Positions 8,095 to 17,065 of a stretch of 64,000 nucleotides of DNA are shown piece after piece. Below the pieces are notes generated by a model that was not told the DNA's origin, did no database searches, and saw nothing but the letters and a program-made list of their open reading frames with translations. Made by a program: the position numbers and the translations under genes. Source of the stretch: Paraperibacillus esterisolvens (GTDB lineage: Bacteria; Bacillota; Bacilli; Bacillales; DSM-1321); the NCBI RefSeq assembly GCF_046237625.1, contig NZ_CP143545.1:3410001-3474000 (forward strand). The letters are read 5' to 3'. How positions within the stretch are numbered: position 1 is the first letter of the stretch; the number at the start of each line of letters is the position of its first letter.

Positions 8095-11000
8095 ATTGGA
8101 TGTTCGTGATGCGGCCTTCAATGGAGGCGGTAATTTTTCCGCCTTTGAAGGTGTTTTGGATATAGGAGACGAAGGCTTCCAGGTCAACTGGTCCGTATAC
8201 ACGTTCTTTTCCTTTTAGAACAGTATAGTTATCTCCTCCACCTGCCATGAAATCATTCACGACTACGTTATAAACGGATGTGTCGCTGATTGGTGTACCA
8301 TCGCTTTTCGTCAGCTCAACTACTCTTTCTGCCACCGGCTTCTTGAAATCTGCTGTGTACTTCAAACCGGAAATCTGCAGTGTTTTAGGACTTCCTTCAA
8401 TGACCCACTGCTGCTGAAGCAGGGTCTTGATTTCAGCGCCAGTTAATTTAAGCTGCACAAGCACATTGCCAAACGGCTGGATTTTAGCCAGGTCAGCGTA
8501 AGTGATAGTTCCCTGGGGAAGATCAGCACGGATGCCCCCTGGATTCATAAATGCAAAGTCAGTGCCGGCGATGCTTGCTTTCATGGAATCGGCAATCAGG
8601 TTCCCGAGCGCTGCTTCCTGGGTATAGGCGTTGTCGCGCGTGATTTTAGTATCAGTTGTGCCAAGCGGCTGGGTCAACTCTGGAAACTGAGCCAGGTATT
8701 TGTCGATCAAGGCTTTCACATCTGAATCAGGTGCTATTTTTGATTGATCCACAGTTACGATTTCCGCACTCTTGCTGACAATGTCTTTTGTTTTAGGATC
8801 AATTTCAAGGTCAATGTCAGAGAAAGCTGTACCGTAAGAGTAGGATTGGACAACGAGCTTATTGTCCACTATATTATTCAGCTTCGCATGGTTATCTCCG
8901 GCAAAGATTACATCTACTTCATCATCCACTGCATTGGCAAGGTCAGCGACTTCTCCTGTAACGACTCCGTTTCTATCTGAGCCCGGGTCATGGGAAACGA
9001 TAACAATCGCCTTGATTCCTTTTGCCTTAAGCTCATCTACCGCTTTATTGACCGCTTCGGCCTGTGGGATGAATTCGACTCCCTCGATGCCTGCGGGGCT
9101 TACCTTAGAAGGAGTTGCATTTGTGACTACACCGATAAACCCTATATCGACGCCGCCTACATTCTTGATAGTATACGGATCAAGTACCGGTTTTTTCGTA
9201 TCTTTATACACTACGTTTGCTGCTACATACGGGAAGTTTAGTCCCTTGAATGTGATATCAGGATTCGTCGGGGATTTGCCGCCATTGATTTGAGCGAGCA
9301 TAGTAGCGACGCCTTTATCAAATTCATGGTTACCGACTGTCCCGATATCAAAGCCCATCATGTTAAGGAACTCAAGCGTCGGCTCATCCTGAAGCTTTGA
9401 AGAGACCGGTGCGCTTGCACCCACTGCATCTCCCGCTGAAATCAGCAGGGTATTCGGATTTTGAGCTTCCCTTTGTTTCAGGTAGGCAGCCAGATAATCC
9501 GCTCTTCCCTGCTTTATACCGTTAAAATCGGAAGTAGTATCAAGCTGTCCGTGCAAATCATTGATTCCAAGAAGCTGAAGTTTTATGTTTTCCTGCTTTG
9601 GCTTTGATAGATTGATATTGAAGATGCCGAAACCTGCTGCATCCTTCGTTCCTGTATAGCTGATTTTGCTTCCTGGCACAATGTATTCTGCAGCTTTCGG
9701 AGAAGTAGTAAATGTTACATTCACATTGCCCTCGACCGGCGCGATCGACCAGTTGCCATCAGCTGACGGATTGATTTCCTTCACTTCAGAAATATAATCC
9801 ATAAGGATCTGGCGGTTTTCATCCGCAGAATCAACCACATATTCGCTCCCCTTCACTCCAGGGAAGTTGCCGCCACCGCCTGCACGGTAGTTATTTGTTA
9901 CAACGATGAAATCCTGCGCAGGATCTACAGGTTTGCCATTGTACATCAGATTGGTAATCCGGCTGGAATCTGAAACTTTCACACCCTTTAAGTCATAGCG
10001 TGCAGGCTTTGTCACATCCACCTGGTATGTAACTCCATCAATAATGTCGAAGTTGTATACCTGGAAAGATGGATTCAGCAGCGATTGCGTTTCAGTCTTT
10101 GCCGGGTCGATGGTGTTGAATTTACCTGCCGACATCTCCAGCCACTCTTTGACTACTGAACCTTTTACCTTGATTGCCTTTAAGGTGTTGTCATACAGAT
10201 AAAGATCTCCGGCACTGCGGATTGTCAGATCTCCTGCCTTGATTTCTGTGTATTCTTCAACGCCATTGCGGCCTGCCTTAAAAGGTGCACCTACTGATAG
10301 GATCGGGAGGTTCTTATATTCAGGCTTACTGCTGTTGATATACTTTTCAACATACCATTTTTGAGCATTTGTCACGACCTGTACAGAAGGATCATCCTGT
10401 ACCAGCGAGAAATAGCTGTGAATCGGAGCGGTTGTCTTGCCTATTGGTGTATTCACATATTTCACTGTTGCTTTATGGTCTGCATCAACAGCCTGGACAA
10501 TTCCTGTATCCTCTTTCACTCCAGCAATGCTTCTGTTTGAGGACAGGGATGATTTCACTTCCCACTGGCCTTTCACCTTTTCAATTACCATATCGATTAA
10601 GCCAAGGTTATTGCCGCCGTAGCCTGCCTGGACTGCCGCTACGCCATTGATGGTTCCATTTGCATTGTCAACACCAGGAAGCGGTTTGCCGTCAGCGCCC
10701 TTGAACAGGACATCAAGTGCGGCATCATTTGCCGCCGGGAATACCTTGTGTGTGTGCGAGAACGTGATCGCATCGATATCTTTCACCTTACTCAGTGCAT
10801 ACACAACATCTTCTGTGTTATTCGTATCTCCATTGAAGCCGGTGTGGGCCATCGCGATGATGATGTCAGCGCCTTCCCTCTTCATATGAGGGATATACTT
10901 ATTGGCTGAATCGATAATGCCTTTAGCGATGACTTTCCCTTCAAGGCTGGCTTTGTCCCAATCCGTGATCTGAGGGGGCACGAAACCGATATAGCCTATT

Positions 11001-11596
11001 TTTATGACCTTCGTTTTGCCGCTGTTGTCTGTAATTTTTTTATCTACTATTTTATAAGGATTGAATTGATTTTTATCATTGGTGGGGTCATTGTCATGAT
11101 CGTCTTTATACACATTAGCGTTCACATAAGGAAAGTTTGCATCGTTTGTGGCTTCATTCAGGTAGTCCAGGCCATAATTGAACTCATGGTTTCCAAGGGT
11201 TGCAGCATCATAGCCCAGCTGATTCATAGCCTTATAGACCGGGTGGACTTCCCCTTTCTTCAGCGGCGCTATTTTTGCTTTATACGTACCGAGAGGAGTT
11301 CCCTGGATTAAGTCTCCGTTATCAACCAGCACACTGTTTTTCACTTCTTTTTTAGCTTCTTTTATAAGTGAGGCTGTACGGGAGAAACCTACTGTACTCG
11401 ATAGGGAATCTTTATAGTAGTCATAGCCTAGTAAATTTGTGTGGATATCCGTGGTTTCCATGATTCTCAGATTGAATGTCTGGTCCTTCTTTTCCTTCTG
11501 CTTCCCATGGGCGAAAGCCGGAACTGAAACTTGTGTTGAAAAAATACCAGCTGCAACGGTTGCAGCAACTACTTTCTTGAACGTCTTATTTTTCAT
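8093..11596 (-). CDS. yfkN: Secreted bifunctional cyclic-nucleotide phosphodiesterase/5'-nucleotidase, YfkN type
   Basis: 1167 residues. A Sec signal peptide (KKVVAATVAAG, ending near AFA-HG) is followed by two tandem nucleotidase units. Unit 1 has METTDIHTNL, NGDLIQGTP, GNHEFNYG and SHTHKVFP (metal ligands), then a 5'-nucleotidase C domain to about 620. Unit 2 starts near 660 with LLGINDLHGQLD, SAGDAVGASA, GNHEFDKG and AGDNHAK, then a second C domain with NPGGIRADLPQG. B. subtilis YfkN is longer and cell-wall associated; this protein ends without an LPXTG sorting signal, so it may be released. Expected to liberate phosphate and nucleosides from extracellular nucleotides. Confidence 0.85.
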   Translation of the reverse strand: MKNKTFKKVVAATVAAGIFSTQVSVPAFAHGKQKEKKDQTFNLRIMETTDIHTNLLGYDYYKDSLSSTVGFSRTASLIKEAKKEVKNSVLVDNGDLIQGTPLGTYKAKIAPLKKGEVHPVYKAMNQLGYDAATLGNHEFNYGLDYLNEATNDANFPYVNANVYKDDHDNDPTNDKNQFNPYKIVDKKITDNSGKTKVIKIGYIGFVPPQITDWDKASLEGKVIAKGIIDSANKYIPHMKREGADIIIAMAHTGFNGDTNNTEDVVYALSKVKDIDAITFSHTHKVFPAANDAALDVLFKGADGKPLPGVDNANGTINGVAAVQAGYGGNNLGLIDMVIEKVKGQWEVKSSLSSNRSIAGVKEDTGIVQAVDADHKATVKYVNTPIGKTTAPIHSYFSLVQDDPSVQVVTNAQKWYVEKYINSSKPEYKNLPILSVGAPFKAGRNGVEEYTEIKAGDLTIRSAGDLYLYDNTLKAIKVKGSVVKEWLEMSAGKFNTIDPAKTETQSLLNPSFQVYNFDIIDGVTYQVDVTKPARYDLKGVKVSDSSRITNLMYNGKPVDPAQDFIVVTNNYRAGGGGNFPGVKGSEYVVDSADENRQILMDYISEVKEINPSADGNWSIAPVEGNVNVTFTTSPKAAEYIVPGSKISYTGTKDAAGFGIFNINLSKPKQENIKLQLLGINDLHGQLDTTSDFNGIKQGRADYLAAYLKQREAQNPNTLLISAGDAVGASAPVSSKLQDEPTLEFLNMMGFDIGTVGNHEFDKGVATMLAQINGGKSPTNPDITFKGLNFPYVAANVVYKDTKKPVLDPYTIKNVGGVDIGFIGVVTNATPSKVSPAGIEGVEFIPQAEAVNKAVDELKAKGIKAIVIVSHDPGSDRNGVVTGEVADLANAVDDEVDVIFAGDNHAKLNNIVDNKLVVQSYSYGTAFSDIDLEIDPKTKDIVSKSAEIVTVDQSKIAPDSDVKALIDKYLAQFPELTQPLGTTDTKITRDNAYTQEAALGNLIADSMKASIAGTDFAFMNPGGIRADLPQGTITYADLAKIQPFGNVLVQLKLTGAEIKTLLQQQWVIEGSPKTLQISGLKYTADFKKPVAERVVELTKSDGTPISDTSVYNVVVNDFMAGGGDNYTVLKGKERVYGPVDLEAFVSYIQNTFKGGKITASIEGRITNIQ

Positions 11597-11647
11597 TCAT
11601 CTCAACCTTTCAGTATGATAAAGAACTATATAATCTTACACCCTGTT

Positions 11648-11686
11648 TATTAATGCAGGGTAAACACAGTAAACAGATATTGTAAA
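11648..11686 (-). promoter_or_regulatory. PhoP-box-like direct repeats upstream of yfkN
   Basis: On the minus strand four TTTACA-like hexamers occur: TTTACA (11681-11686), TTTACT (11668-11673), TTTACC (11659-11664) and TTAATA (11648-11653). Steps are 13, 9 and 11 bp, close to the 11-bp period of PhoP-P boxes (TTAACA-like). They end about 50 bp upstream of the start codon, with a TATATA-like -10 between. Pho-regulon control fits a phosphate-scavenging nucleotidase. Confidence 0.45.
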
Positions 11687-12064
11687 TTTAATAGACTTCT
11701 TATCCTGATGATTCTGGCAATCTGCCTATCTGGTTAGCCTGCCCTTCCATATTATATTATGAATAAGTAGTTTCTTCCTCCTTCCTAAGTCCCTTTTTAA
11801 AAACCAGAGAAAGCTGGCAATTAAGCGGGGAGTTCACCGGCCGAATATTCCAAAATCATTGATTTATATGACAATTCTCCATTTTTAAGCAGGATTTTCT
11901 CTTTTTTTATCCGCATTCTCCAGATAGGTAATTTCTACTATTTTTGGACAAGCAATATTTTCCATAAACAAACATAGGAGAAACTTCTTACTCAGCCGGC
12001 ATAAGCCTTGTTAGTGTTGGCAGGCTTTGAGGTAAAGATATAAAAAACAAAGGAGCTGACAGGA
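11687..12064. other. Intergenic region between yfkN and the DUF2071 gene
   Basis: Divergent intergenic sequence, AT-rich. Apart from the PhoP-like repeats next to yfkN and an AAAGGAG ribosome binding site for the plus-strand gene at its end, I see no ORF, terminator or RNA motif. Confidence 0.5.
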
Positions 12065-12808
12065 TTGTATATGGAATTCCGGCAGACCTCACATAGGCCA
12101 TATCCCCTGCCAGGCTCTCCCTGGTTCATGAAACAGGAGTGGAAGAATCTCTTTTTCCTGCATTGGCCCCTTCCCCGCGATTTAGTCCGGTGTCAGGTGC
12201 CCGCCGGACTTGATCTCGATCTATATGATGGGGAGGCATGGGTCTCCATCACTCCCTTTCAGGTAAATGGAATGCGGATGCACGGCGTTCCTCCCCTTCC
12301 ATTCCTCCATTCGTATCTGGAATTGAATGTAAGGACCTATGTCAGGCATAAAGGAGTGCCTGGTATTTACCTTTGGAGCCTGGATGCAAATCATCTTCCT
12401 TCCATTGCAGGGGCACGAGTACTTTTTTCGCTCCCTTATATGCTGTCCCGCATGGACTTTAAGGAAAATGGGGGGCTTATGCGCTATTCTGCGGAAAGGC
12501 TGCTTCCAAATAAACGCCATGAAACATTTGCAGCGGAATTCAAGCCGTTTGGGGTCATATCTGAACCCGATGAGGGAAGCCTCGATCATTGGCTTTCGGA
12601 AAGATACTGCCTGTTCACGGTCCGTAAGAGAGGAATTTACCGCGGGGATATACATCATGACAAATGGAAAATATCTCCGGCACATGCTGCGATTTCCCAA
12701 AATACTGTCGCCTCCATGTTTCCTCTATCCTTTTTTAATGAAGGGCCGCTAGTCCGGTATTCACCGCTTAGACGTGTCTTTTTTTATCCTTTTAAAAGAA
12801 TGGGATAA
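12065..12808 (+). CDS. DUF2071 (YqjF-like) protein
   Basis: 247 residues, soluble. It has the DUF2071 pattern: WKNLFFLHWPLP near the N-terminus, DGEAWVSITPFQVNGMR, YLELNVRTYVRHKGVPGIYLWSLDA, and a C-terminal PLSFFNEGPLVRYSP. B. subtilis YqjF is the closest family member known to me; no biochemical function is established. TTG at 12065 is chosen over ATG 12071 because AAAGGAG lies about 9 bp upstream of it. It is followed after 67 bp by the LysM/GH18 gene. Confidence 0.75.
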   Translation: MYMEFRQTSHRPYPLPGSPWFMKQEWKNLFFLHWPLPRDLVRCQVPAGLDLDLYDGEAWVSITPFQVNGMRMHGVPPLPFLHSYLELNVRTYVRHKGVPGIYLWSLDANHLPSIAGARVLFSLPYMLSRMDFKENGGLMRYSAERLLPNKRHETFAAEFKPFGVISEPDEGSLDHWLSERYCLFTVRKRGIYRGDIHHDKWKISPAHAAISQNTVASMFPLSFFNEGPLVRYSPLRRVFFYPFKRMG

Positions 12809-12875
12809 ACCATTGAACATGTATTCCCTCCGCACAGCATAAGTATGTTATAGCATCCATATAAGGAGGGACAAC

Positions 12876-14159
12876 ATGCAGATTCACGTTGTCAAAAGAA
12901 ATGAAAGCCTGTCTTCCATTGCCGGCGTATACGGAATTACGGCTGAACAGATTCGTACCGCCAACGAAGTCCCTAATCCAAATGATTTAGTCGTCGGCCA
13001 GGCGCTTGTCATTCCGATCACCGGCCGCTATTATTTTGTCCAGCCGGGTGACAGCCTGTGGTCCATTTCAAGAAGGTTCAATACAACACCCGCTGAGCTG
13101 GCTTCCGTCAATGGCATATCTGTCTCCCAGTCCCTTTCCCCCGGTTTCAGGCTGTACATACCCCCAGGGCCGAAGCGGACGGCAGAGTTTAATGCATATG
13201 TAGAGCCCCGCGGCACTCCTGTTGCTGAACCGCTGGTCAATGATGCCAGGAGGAACGGTCCCTACCTGACCTATCTGGCACCTTTCAGCTATCAGGCTAA
13301 GCGGGACGGCAGCCTGCAGGCTCCGCCCTTGGATAATTTCCCTGCCATAGCCAGGGAAAATAAAAACGTGCTGATGATGGTCATTACCAATCAGGAGGAA
13401 GGCCAGTTCAATGATGAACTGGGCCGCATCCTTCTGAACGACATGGCCATTCAGGACCGCTTCCTGGACAATATTGTAGCAGAGGCAAAGCGCAGCGAAT
13501 TCCGTGATATTCACTTTGACTTTGAATTTCTGCGGCCTCAAGATAGAGAGGCTTACAACCGTTTCCTCCGGAAGGCAAAAGCACGGTTTGCCAGAGAAGG
13601 GTGGCTGCTCTCCACGGCTCTTGCACCAAAAACAAGCGCCACACAGCAGGGCAGATGGTATGAAGCCCATGATTATAGGGCGCACGGTGAAATTGTCGAC
13701 TTTGTCGTGATTATGACCTACGAATGGGGATATTCAGGCGGACCTGCTCAGCCGGTTTCCCCAATCCGGCCCGTCCGGAGAGTCCTTGAATATGCACTTA
13801 CTGAAATTCCCGCCCAGAAGATCATGATGGGACAGAATCTATATGGATATGACTGGACCCTCCCCTTTGTACAGGGTTCCACGGCCAGGGCAGTAAGCCC
13901 CCAGGCCGCAATCCTGACAGCCTCCAGGTATAACGTGGAAATCCAATACGATACAAGGGATCAGGCGCCTTTTTATACCTATACAGACAATGATGGAAAG
14001 CAGCATGAAGTGTGGTTTGAGGACGCCCGTTCCATCCAGGCCAAATTTGATTTGGTGAAAGAGCTCAATATAAGAGGGGTGAGCTATTGGAAACTGGGTC
14101 TCTCCTTTCCCCAGAACTGGCTGCTGATTCAGGATAATTTTAATGTGAGAAAAAGATGA
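12876..14159 (+). CDS. sleL: Spore cortex-lytic N-acetylglucosaminidase, LysM + GH18 (SleL/YaaH type)
   Basis: 427 residues without a signal peptide, as usual for SleL/YaaH. Two LysM domains (about 2-47 and 52-96) are followed by a GH18 barrel. The catalytic strand reads IHFDFEFL with Asp215 and Glu217 as the general-acid pair; VDFVVIMTYEWGYSGG and the Trp strand SYWKLGL also fit GH18. SleL cleaves cortex fragments during germination and is deposited in the spore coat by the mother cell. The ribosome binding site is AAGGAGGG. Length matches B. subtilis YaaH (427). Confidence 0.85.
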   Translation: MQIHVVKRNESLSSIAGVYGITAEQIRTANEVPNPNDLVVGQALVIPITGRYYFVQPGDSLWSISRRFNTTPAELASVNGISVSQSLSPGFRLYIPPGPKRTAEFNAYVEPRGTPVAEPLVNDARRNGPYLTYLAPFSYQAKRDGSLQAPPLDNFPAIARENKNVLMMVITNQEEGQFNDELGRILLNDMAIQDRFLDNIVAEAKRSEFRDIHFDFEFLRPQDREAYNRFLRKAKARFAREGWLLSTALAPKTSATQQGRWYEAHDYRAHGEIVDFVVIMTYEWGYSGGPAQPVSPIRPVRRVLEYALTEIPAQKIMMGQNLYGYDWTLPFVQGSTARAVSPQAAILTASRYNVEIQYDTRDQAPFYTYTDNDGKQHEVWFEDARSIQAKFDLVKELNIRGVSYWKLGLSFPQNWLLIQDNFNVRKR

Positions 14160-14170
14160 TGGAAGTACCG

Positions 14171-14198
14171 GCTGTGCCTGACAGGCACAGCTTTTGTT
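14171..14198 (+). terminator. Terminator after sleL
   Basis: GCTGTGCCT/AGGCACAGC stem with a 3-nt loop, followed by TTTTGTTGT. Confidence 0.8.
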
Positions 14199-14242
14199 GT
14201 TTCTTGGCAGTTTCTGCTGTCGAAAACTTATTTTCATATTTT

Positions 14243-14290
14243 TTGAAATTTTTAGTTTTTAATATTATACTAGTTATGAAACCGCTTACA
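14243..14290 (+). promoter_or_regulatory. Promoter of dhaS with a CcpA cre site
   Basis: TTGAAA (14243-14248), 16 bp, then TTATAC (14265-14270) form a sigma-A promoter. TGAAACCGCTTACA (14277-14290) matches the cre consensus TGWNANCGNTNWCA at every position. It sits at about the transcription start, where CcpA binding normally represses. Confidence 0.65.
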
Positions 14291-14333
14291 TGATTCTACA
14301 TAAAACCAGCCATTTCAAAGGAGGAATTTCAAA

Positions 14334-15821
14334 ATGTCAAATGTTACATTGGAAATTAGTGAAAAGCTGAGTTCATTTTTGCAGGGCACCAAAAAGTTTT
14401 ATGTGAATGGTGAATTTGTTGAAAGTGCAGACCAAAAGACTTTCACTACTCCTAACCCGGCCACAGGCGAAGTGCTTGCCACAGTTTACGAAGGCTCTGA
14501 AGAAGATATCGACCGGGCCGTCAAGGCGGCACGCCAGGCATTCGATAACGGTCCATGGTCCAGGATGAGTGCTGCAGCCCGCAGCCGCCTGATGTATAAA
14601 TTAGCGGATTTGATGGAAGAAAATAAAGAAGAACTTGCCCAGCTTGAAACACTGGATAACGGGAAGCCTATCCAGGAAACAAAAAATGCCGATGTTCCCC
14701 TGGCCATTGAGCATATGCGCTACTATGCGGGCTGGGCGACCAAGATTGTCGGCCAGACCATCCCGGTAAGCGGACCTTATTTCAACTATACAAAACATGA
14801 GGCAGTGGGTGTAGTCGGACAGATCATTCCTTGGAACTTCCCGCTGCTAATGGCCATGTGGAAACTCGGTGCCGCCCTTGCTACCGGCTGTACAGTTGTC
14901 CTGAAACCTGCCGAGCAGACTCCGCTTTCCGCCCTTTACCTGGCAGAACTGTTTGAAGAGGCAGGCTTCCCGGAAGGTGTGGTTAACATTGTACCGGGCT
15001 TCGGTGAAACGGCCGGACAGGCGCTTGTAAACCATCCGCTAGTCGATAAGATTGCCTTCACTGGATCCACTGAAGTCGGGAAAATCATCATGAAGTCGGC
15101 TGCGGGCACCCTGAAACGGGTCACCCTTGAGCTCGGGGGTAAATCGCCTAACATCATTCTGCCTGATGCAGACCTGTCAAGGGCCGTGCCGGGCGCACTG
15201 AACGGAGTAATGTTCAATCAGGGACAGGTCTGCTGTGCGGGATCGAGGGTGTTCATTCAGAAAAAGCATTACGATAATGTGGTGGCCGACATGACCCTTC
15301 ATGCAAAGAAGATCAAGCAGGGCGCCGGACTTGATCCAAGCACACAGATTGGCCCGCTTGTATCGGAAGAGCAGCACAACAGAGTGCTTGGGTATATTGA
15401 AAAAGGGAGGAATGAAGGTGCAGAAGTCCTTGTCGGCGGAAGCAGGCCTTATGAGGATGGCTACTTCGTCTCCCCTACGATTTTTGCCAATGTCAACGAT
15501 GATATGACGATAGCCAGGGAAGAGATTTTCGGACCTGTTATTGCGGCCATGCCATACGAAGACCTGGATGAAGTGATAACACGTGCCAATGACAGTGAAT
15601 ATGGACTGGCCGCAGGTTTATGGACACAGGATATCGCCAAGGCGCATTATGTGGCTGGCAGGCTCAGAGCAGGAACTGTCTGGGTAAACTGTTATAACGC
15701 CTTTGATGCTGCTTCTCCATTCGGAGGCTACAAGCAGTCCGGAATGGGGCGCGAGATGGGATCATATGCGCTCGACAATTATACGGAAGTTAAGAGTGTC
15801 TGGGTAAACCTTAAGCAATAA
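14334..15821 (+). CDS. dhaS: NAD-dependent aldehyde dehydrogenase, DhaS type
   Basis: 495 residues, the same length as B. subtilis DhaS. It is a classical ALDH: PWNFPLLMAMWK and GCTVVLKPAEQTP (NAD site), FTGSTEVGK, general base Glu in VTLELGGKSPN, and the nucleophile Cys in FNQGQVCCAGSR. The C-terminal FGGYKQSGMGREMG is typical. It oxidises aldehydes to acids in the cytosol; the natural substrate is not fixed by sequence. The ribosome binding site is AAAGGAGG. It is a single-gene unit with a cre-bearing promoter, suggesting catabolite repression. Confidence 0.88.
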   Translation: MSNVTLEISEKLSSFLQGTKKFYVNGEFVESADQKTFTTPNPATGEVLATVYEGSEEDIDRAVKAARQAFDNGPWSRMSAAARSRLMYKLADLMEENKEELAQLETLDNGKPIQETKNADVPLAIEHMRYYAGWATKIVGQTIPVSGPYFNYTKHEAVGVVGQIIPWNFPLLMAMWKLGAALATGCTVVLKPAEQTPLSALYLAELFEEAGFPEGVVNIVPGFGETAGQALVNHPLVDKIAFTGSTEVGKIIMKSAAGTLKRVTLELGGKSPNIILPDADLSRAVPGALNGVMFNQGQVCCAGSRVFIQKKHYDNVVADMTLHAKKIKQGAGLDPSTQIGPLVSEEQHNRVLGYIEKGRNEGAEVLVGGSRPYEDGYFVSPTIFANVNDDMTIAREEIFGPVIAAMPYEDLDEVITRANDSEYGLAAGLWTQDIAKAHYVAGRLRAGTVWVNCYNAFDAASPFGGYKQSGMGREMGSYALDNYTEVKSVWVNLKQ

Positions 15822-15875
15822 CAGGAAGCACTTAAAAAGAGCTGCTGCCTAAACATGCATTGGTACAAAACGTAG

Positions 15876-15916
15876 AAGAAGCTCAGGGCCATATGGCTCT
15901 GAGCTTCTTCTGCGTT
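15876..15916 (+). terminator. Terminator after dhaS
   Basis: Long stem GAAGCTCAGGGCC/GGCTCTGAGCTTC (one G-T pair, 4-nt loop) followed by a weak T-rich stretch. Confidence 0.65.
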
Positions 15917-16164
15917 TGCATCGAGGACGATTTTAGCGGCCGTGCCTATGTGGTGTGGAGCTTATAGCTTTTATAATCCGCATAAAGCAAAATCGAGTCA
16001 AATGAAAAAACTGTTCCCTTGAGAACAGTTAAAAAAGCCATGCACAGGGAAAGGTCATTATTATTGTGTAAAAAATCTCACAAAAACTTGGCATTCACCA
16101 AGCCCTTTTGGCGAAAGCCATAGATTTGCTTATAAGGAACAAAACGGCATTTCCACAAAAAAGG
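15917..16164. other. Intergenic region, no gene seen
   Basis: AT-rich stretch containing only the minus-strand terminator-like hairpin at 16005-16030. No open frame with a ribosome binding site was seen. Confidence 0.4.
16005..16030 (-). terminator. Terminator downstream of the SRPBCC gene
   Basis: AACTGTTC (16009-16016) pairs with GAACAGTT (16023-16030). On the minus strand it runs into six T residues. Confidence 0.6.
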
Positions 16165-16293
16165 CTATGCTTTTTCTTCGTACGAGGCAAGGCTGACTAA
16201 GCTTTCCTTGTGCTGTCCGTCGTGTATTAAAATATCTTCTGATGAGCTAAAGAAAGAACATTTGACTAAATGTGCTTTTTCGAATTCGTTCAT
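16165..16293 (-). CDS. Hypothetical micro-protein, 42 residues
   Basis: The ATG at 16293 follows three bases after the TAG of the SRPBCC gene, so translation could be coupled; the only Shine-Dalgarno-like sequence (GAGGCGG) lies inside that gene. The product begins MNEFEKAHLVKCSFF and ends ASYEEKA. It is hydrophilic, with one Cys and no recognised domain. It may be a genuine small protein or the remnant of a longer gene. Codon use is as AT-rich as that of its neighbour. Confidence 0.3.
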   Translation of the reverse strand: MNEFEKAHLVKCSFFSSSEDILIHDGQHKESLVSLASYEEKA

Positions 16294-16296
16294 ATG

Positions 16297-16731
16297 CTAC
16301 TTCACTAACCCGCCTCTTAACTGGGTAACACCTAATTCCAAATACCCTTTTAAGCAAGACAACATAAATACCCAGCCTTCTTTATTATCTAACAACTGAC
16401 TAATCAATTCTTCATCATTATCTTTAAAGCCCTCTTCTATTACTTCGATAATTGTACTGGAATTGTCCAGTTCTTCCAGCAAAATGGTTACAATATTTCC
16501 TTCTCCAATTGCCCCCCATTCGTAAACAATTTTCCTATTTTTCTCGATTTCTAAAACTTTTATATCAAGCTGTGCATTGTATTCCTCATATTTAACCGTA
16601 ATGATTTTACCTTGTTCCCATCTTTCAGAACTTGATGAAAACCAAAAGTTTCCGATTTTTTGGGGATCTACAAATGCTTCAAATACTTCATTAGTTGGCT
16701 TTAAGATTTTAAACTTGGTAACATTCTTCAT
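16297..16731 (-). CDS. SRPBCC/AHSA1-type START-like domain protein
   Basis: 144 residues. It has the Activator-of-Hsp90-homologue pattern: TNEVFEAFVDPQKIGNFWF (helix and entry to the lipid-like cavity), IKVLEIEKNRKIVYEW, and a C-terminal helix GWVFMLSCLKGYLELG. These cytosolic proteins bind hydrophobic ligands or act as stress-related helpers; the ligand is unknown. ATG at 16731 is preferred because GAGAGGA lies about 9 bp upstream, whereas the ATG at 16740 abuts it. The gene is clearly more AT-rich than its neighbours, suggesting horizontal acquisition. Confidence 0.75.
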   Translation of the reverse strand: MKNVTKFKILKPTNEVFEAFVDPQKIGNFWFSSSSERWEQGKIITVKYEEYNAQLDIKVLEIEKNRKIVYEWGAIGEGNIVTILLEELDNSSTIIEVIEEGFKDNDEELISQLLDNKEGWVFMLSCLKGYLELGVTQLRGGLVK

Positions 16732-16818
16732 ATGTATCATTCCTCTCTTTTGTAAGAAAATTCAAGTTTAAGTTTTTTCCAAATCCTCCCTCTTATAATT
16801 AATTCAGGGAGTGAGAGT

Positions 16819-16979
16819 ATGGAGAGAATTGGATTTAAACCGTCAATAATTATTTTGTTTATCTTCGTTGTTTTGGGTTTTTCACTATAATCTTTTGGAG
16901 TGCCATTCAGAGGATTAGAAAGCCTAGGACAGCTTTATTCTTTTCTCTTACTATTGGAATACTTATTATTAAACTATAG
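16819..16979 (+). pseudogene. Frameshifted small two-helix membrane protein gene
   Basis: ATG 16819 after AGGGAGTGAG gives a hydrophobic start (SIIILFIFVVLGFSL) that stops at TAA 16888-16890. The next frame takes over at once with IIFWSAIQRIRKPRTALFF and a second helix (SLTIGILIIKL), ending at TAG 16977-16979. Restoring one base near 16886 gives a coherent protein of about 53 residues with two membrane helices. Family unknown. A true indel or a sequencing error are both possible. Confidence 0.5.
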
Positions 16980-17065
16980 TAATAGAATATCTATTCTACT
17001 AATTCACAGTAAAATCCTTTATTCTAAACCATGCCATCTCTGCCGGGAAAGGGGCCAGGAGATGA

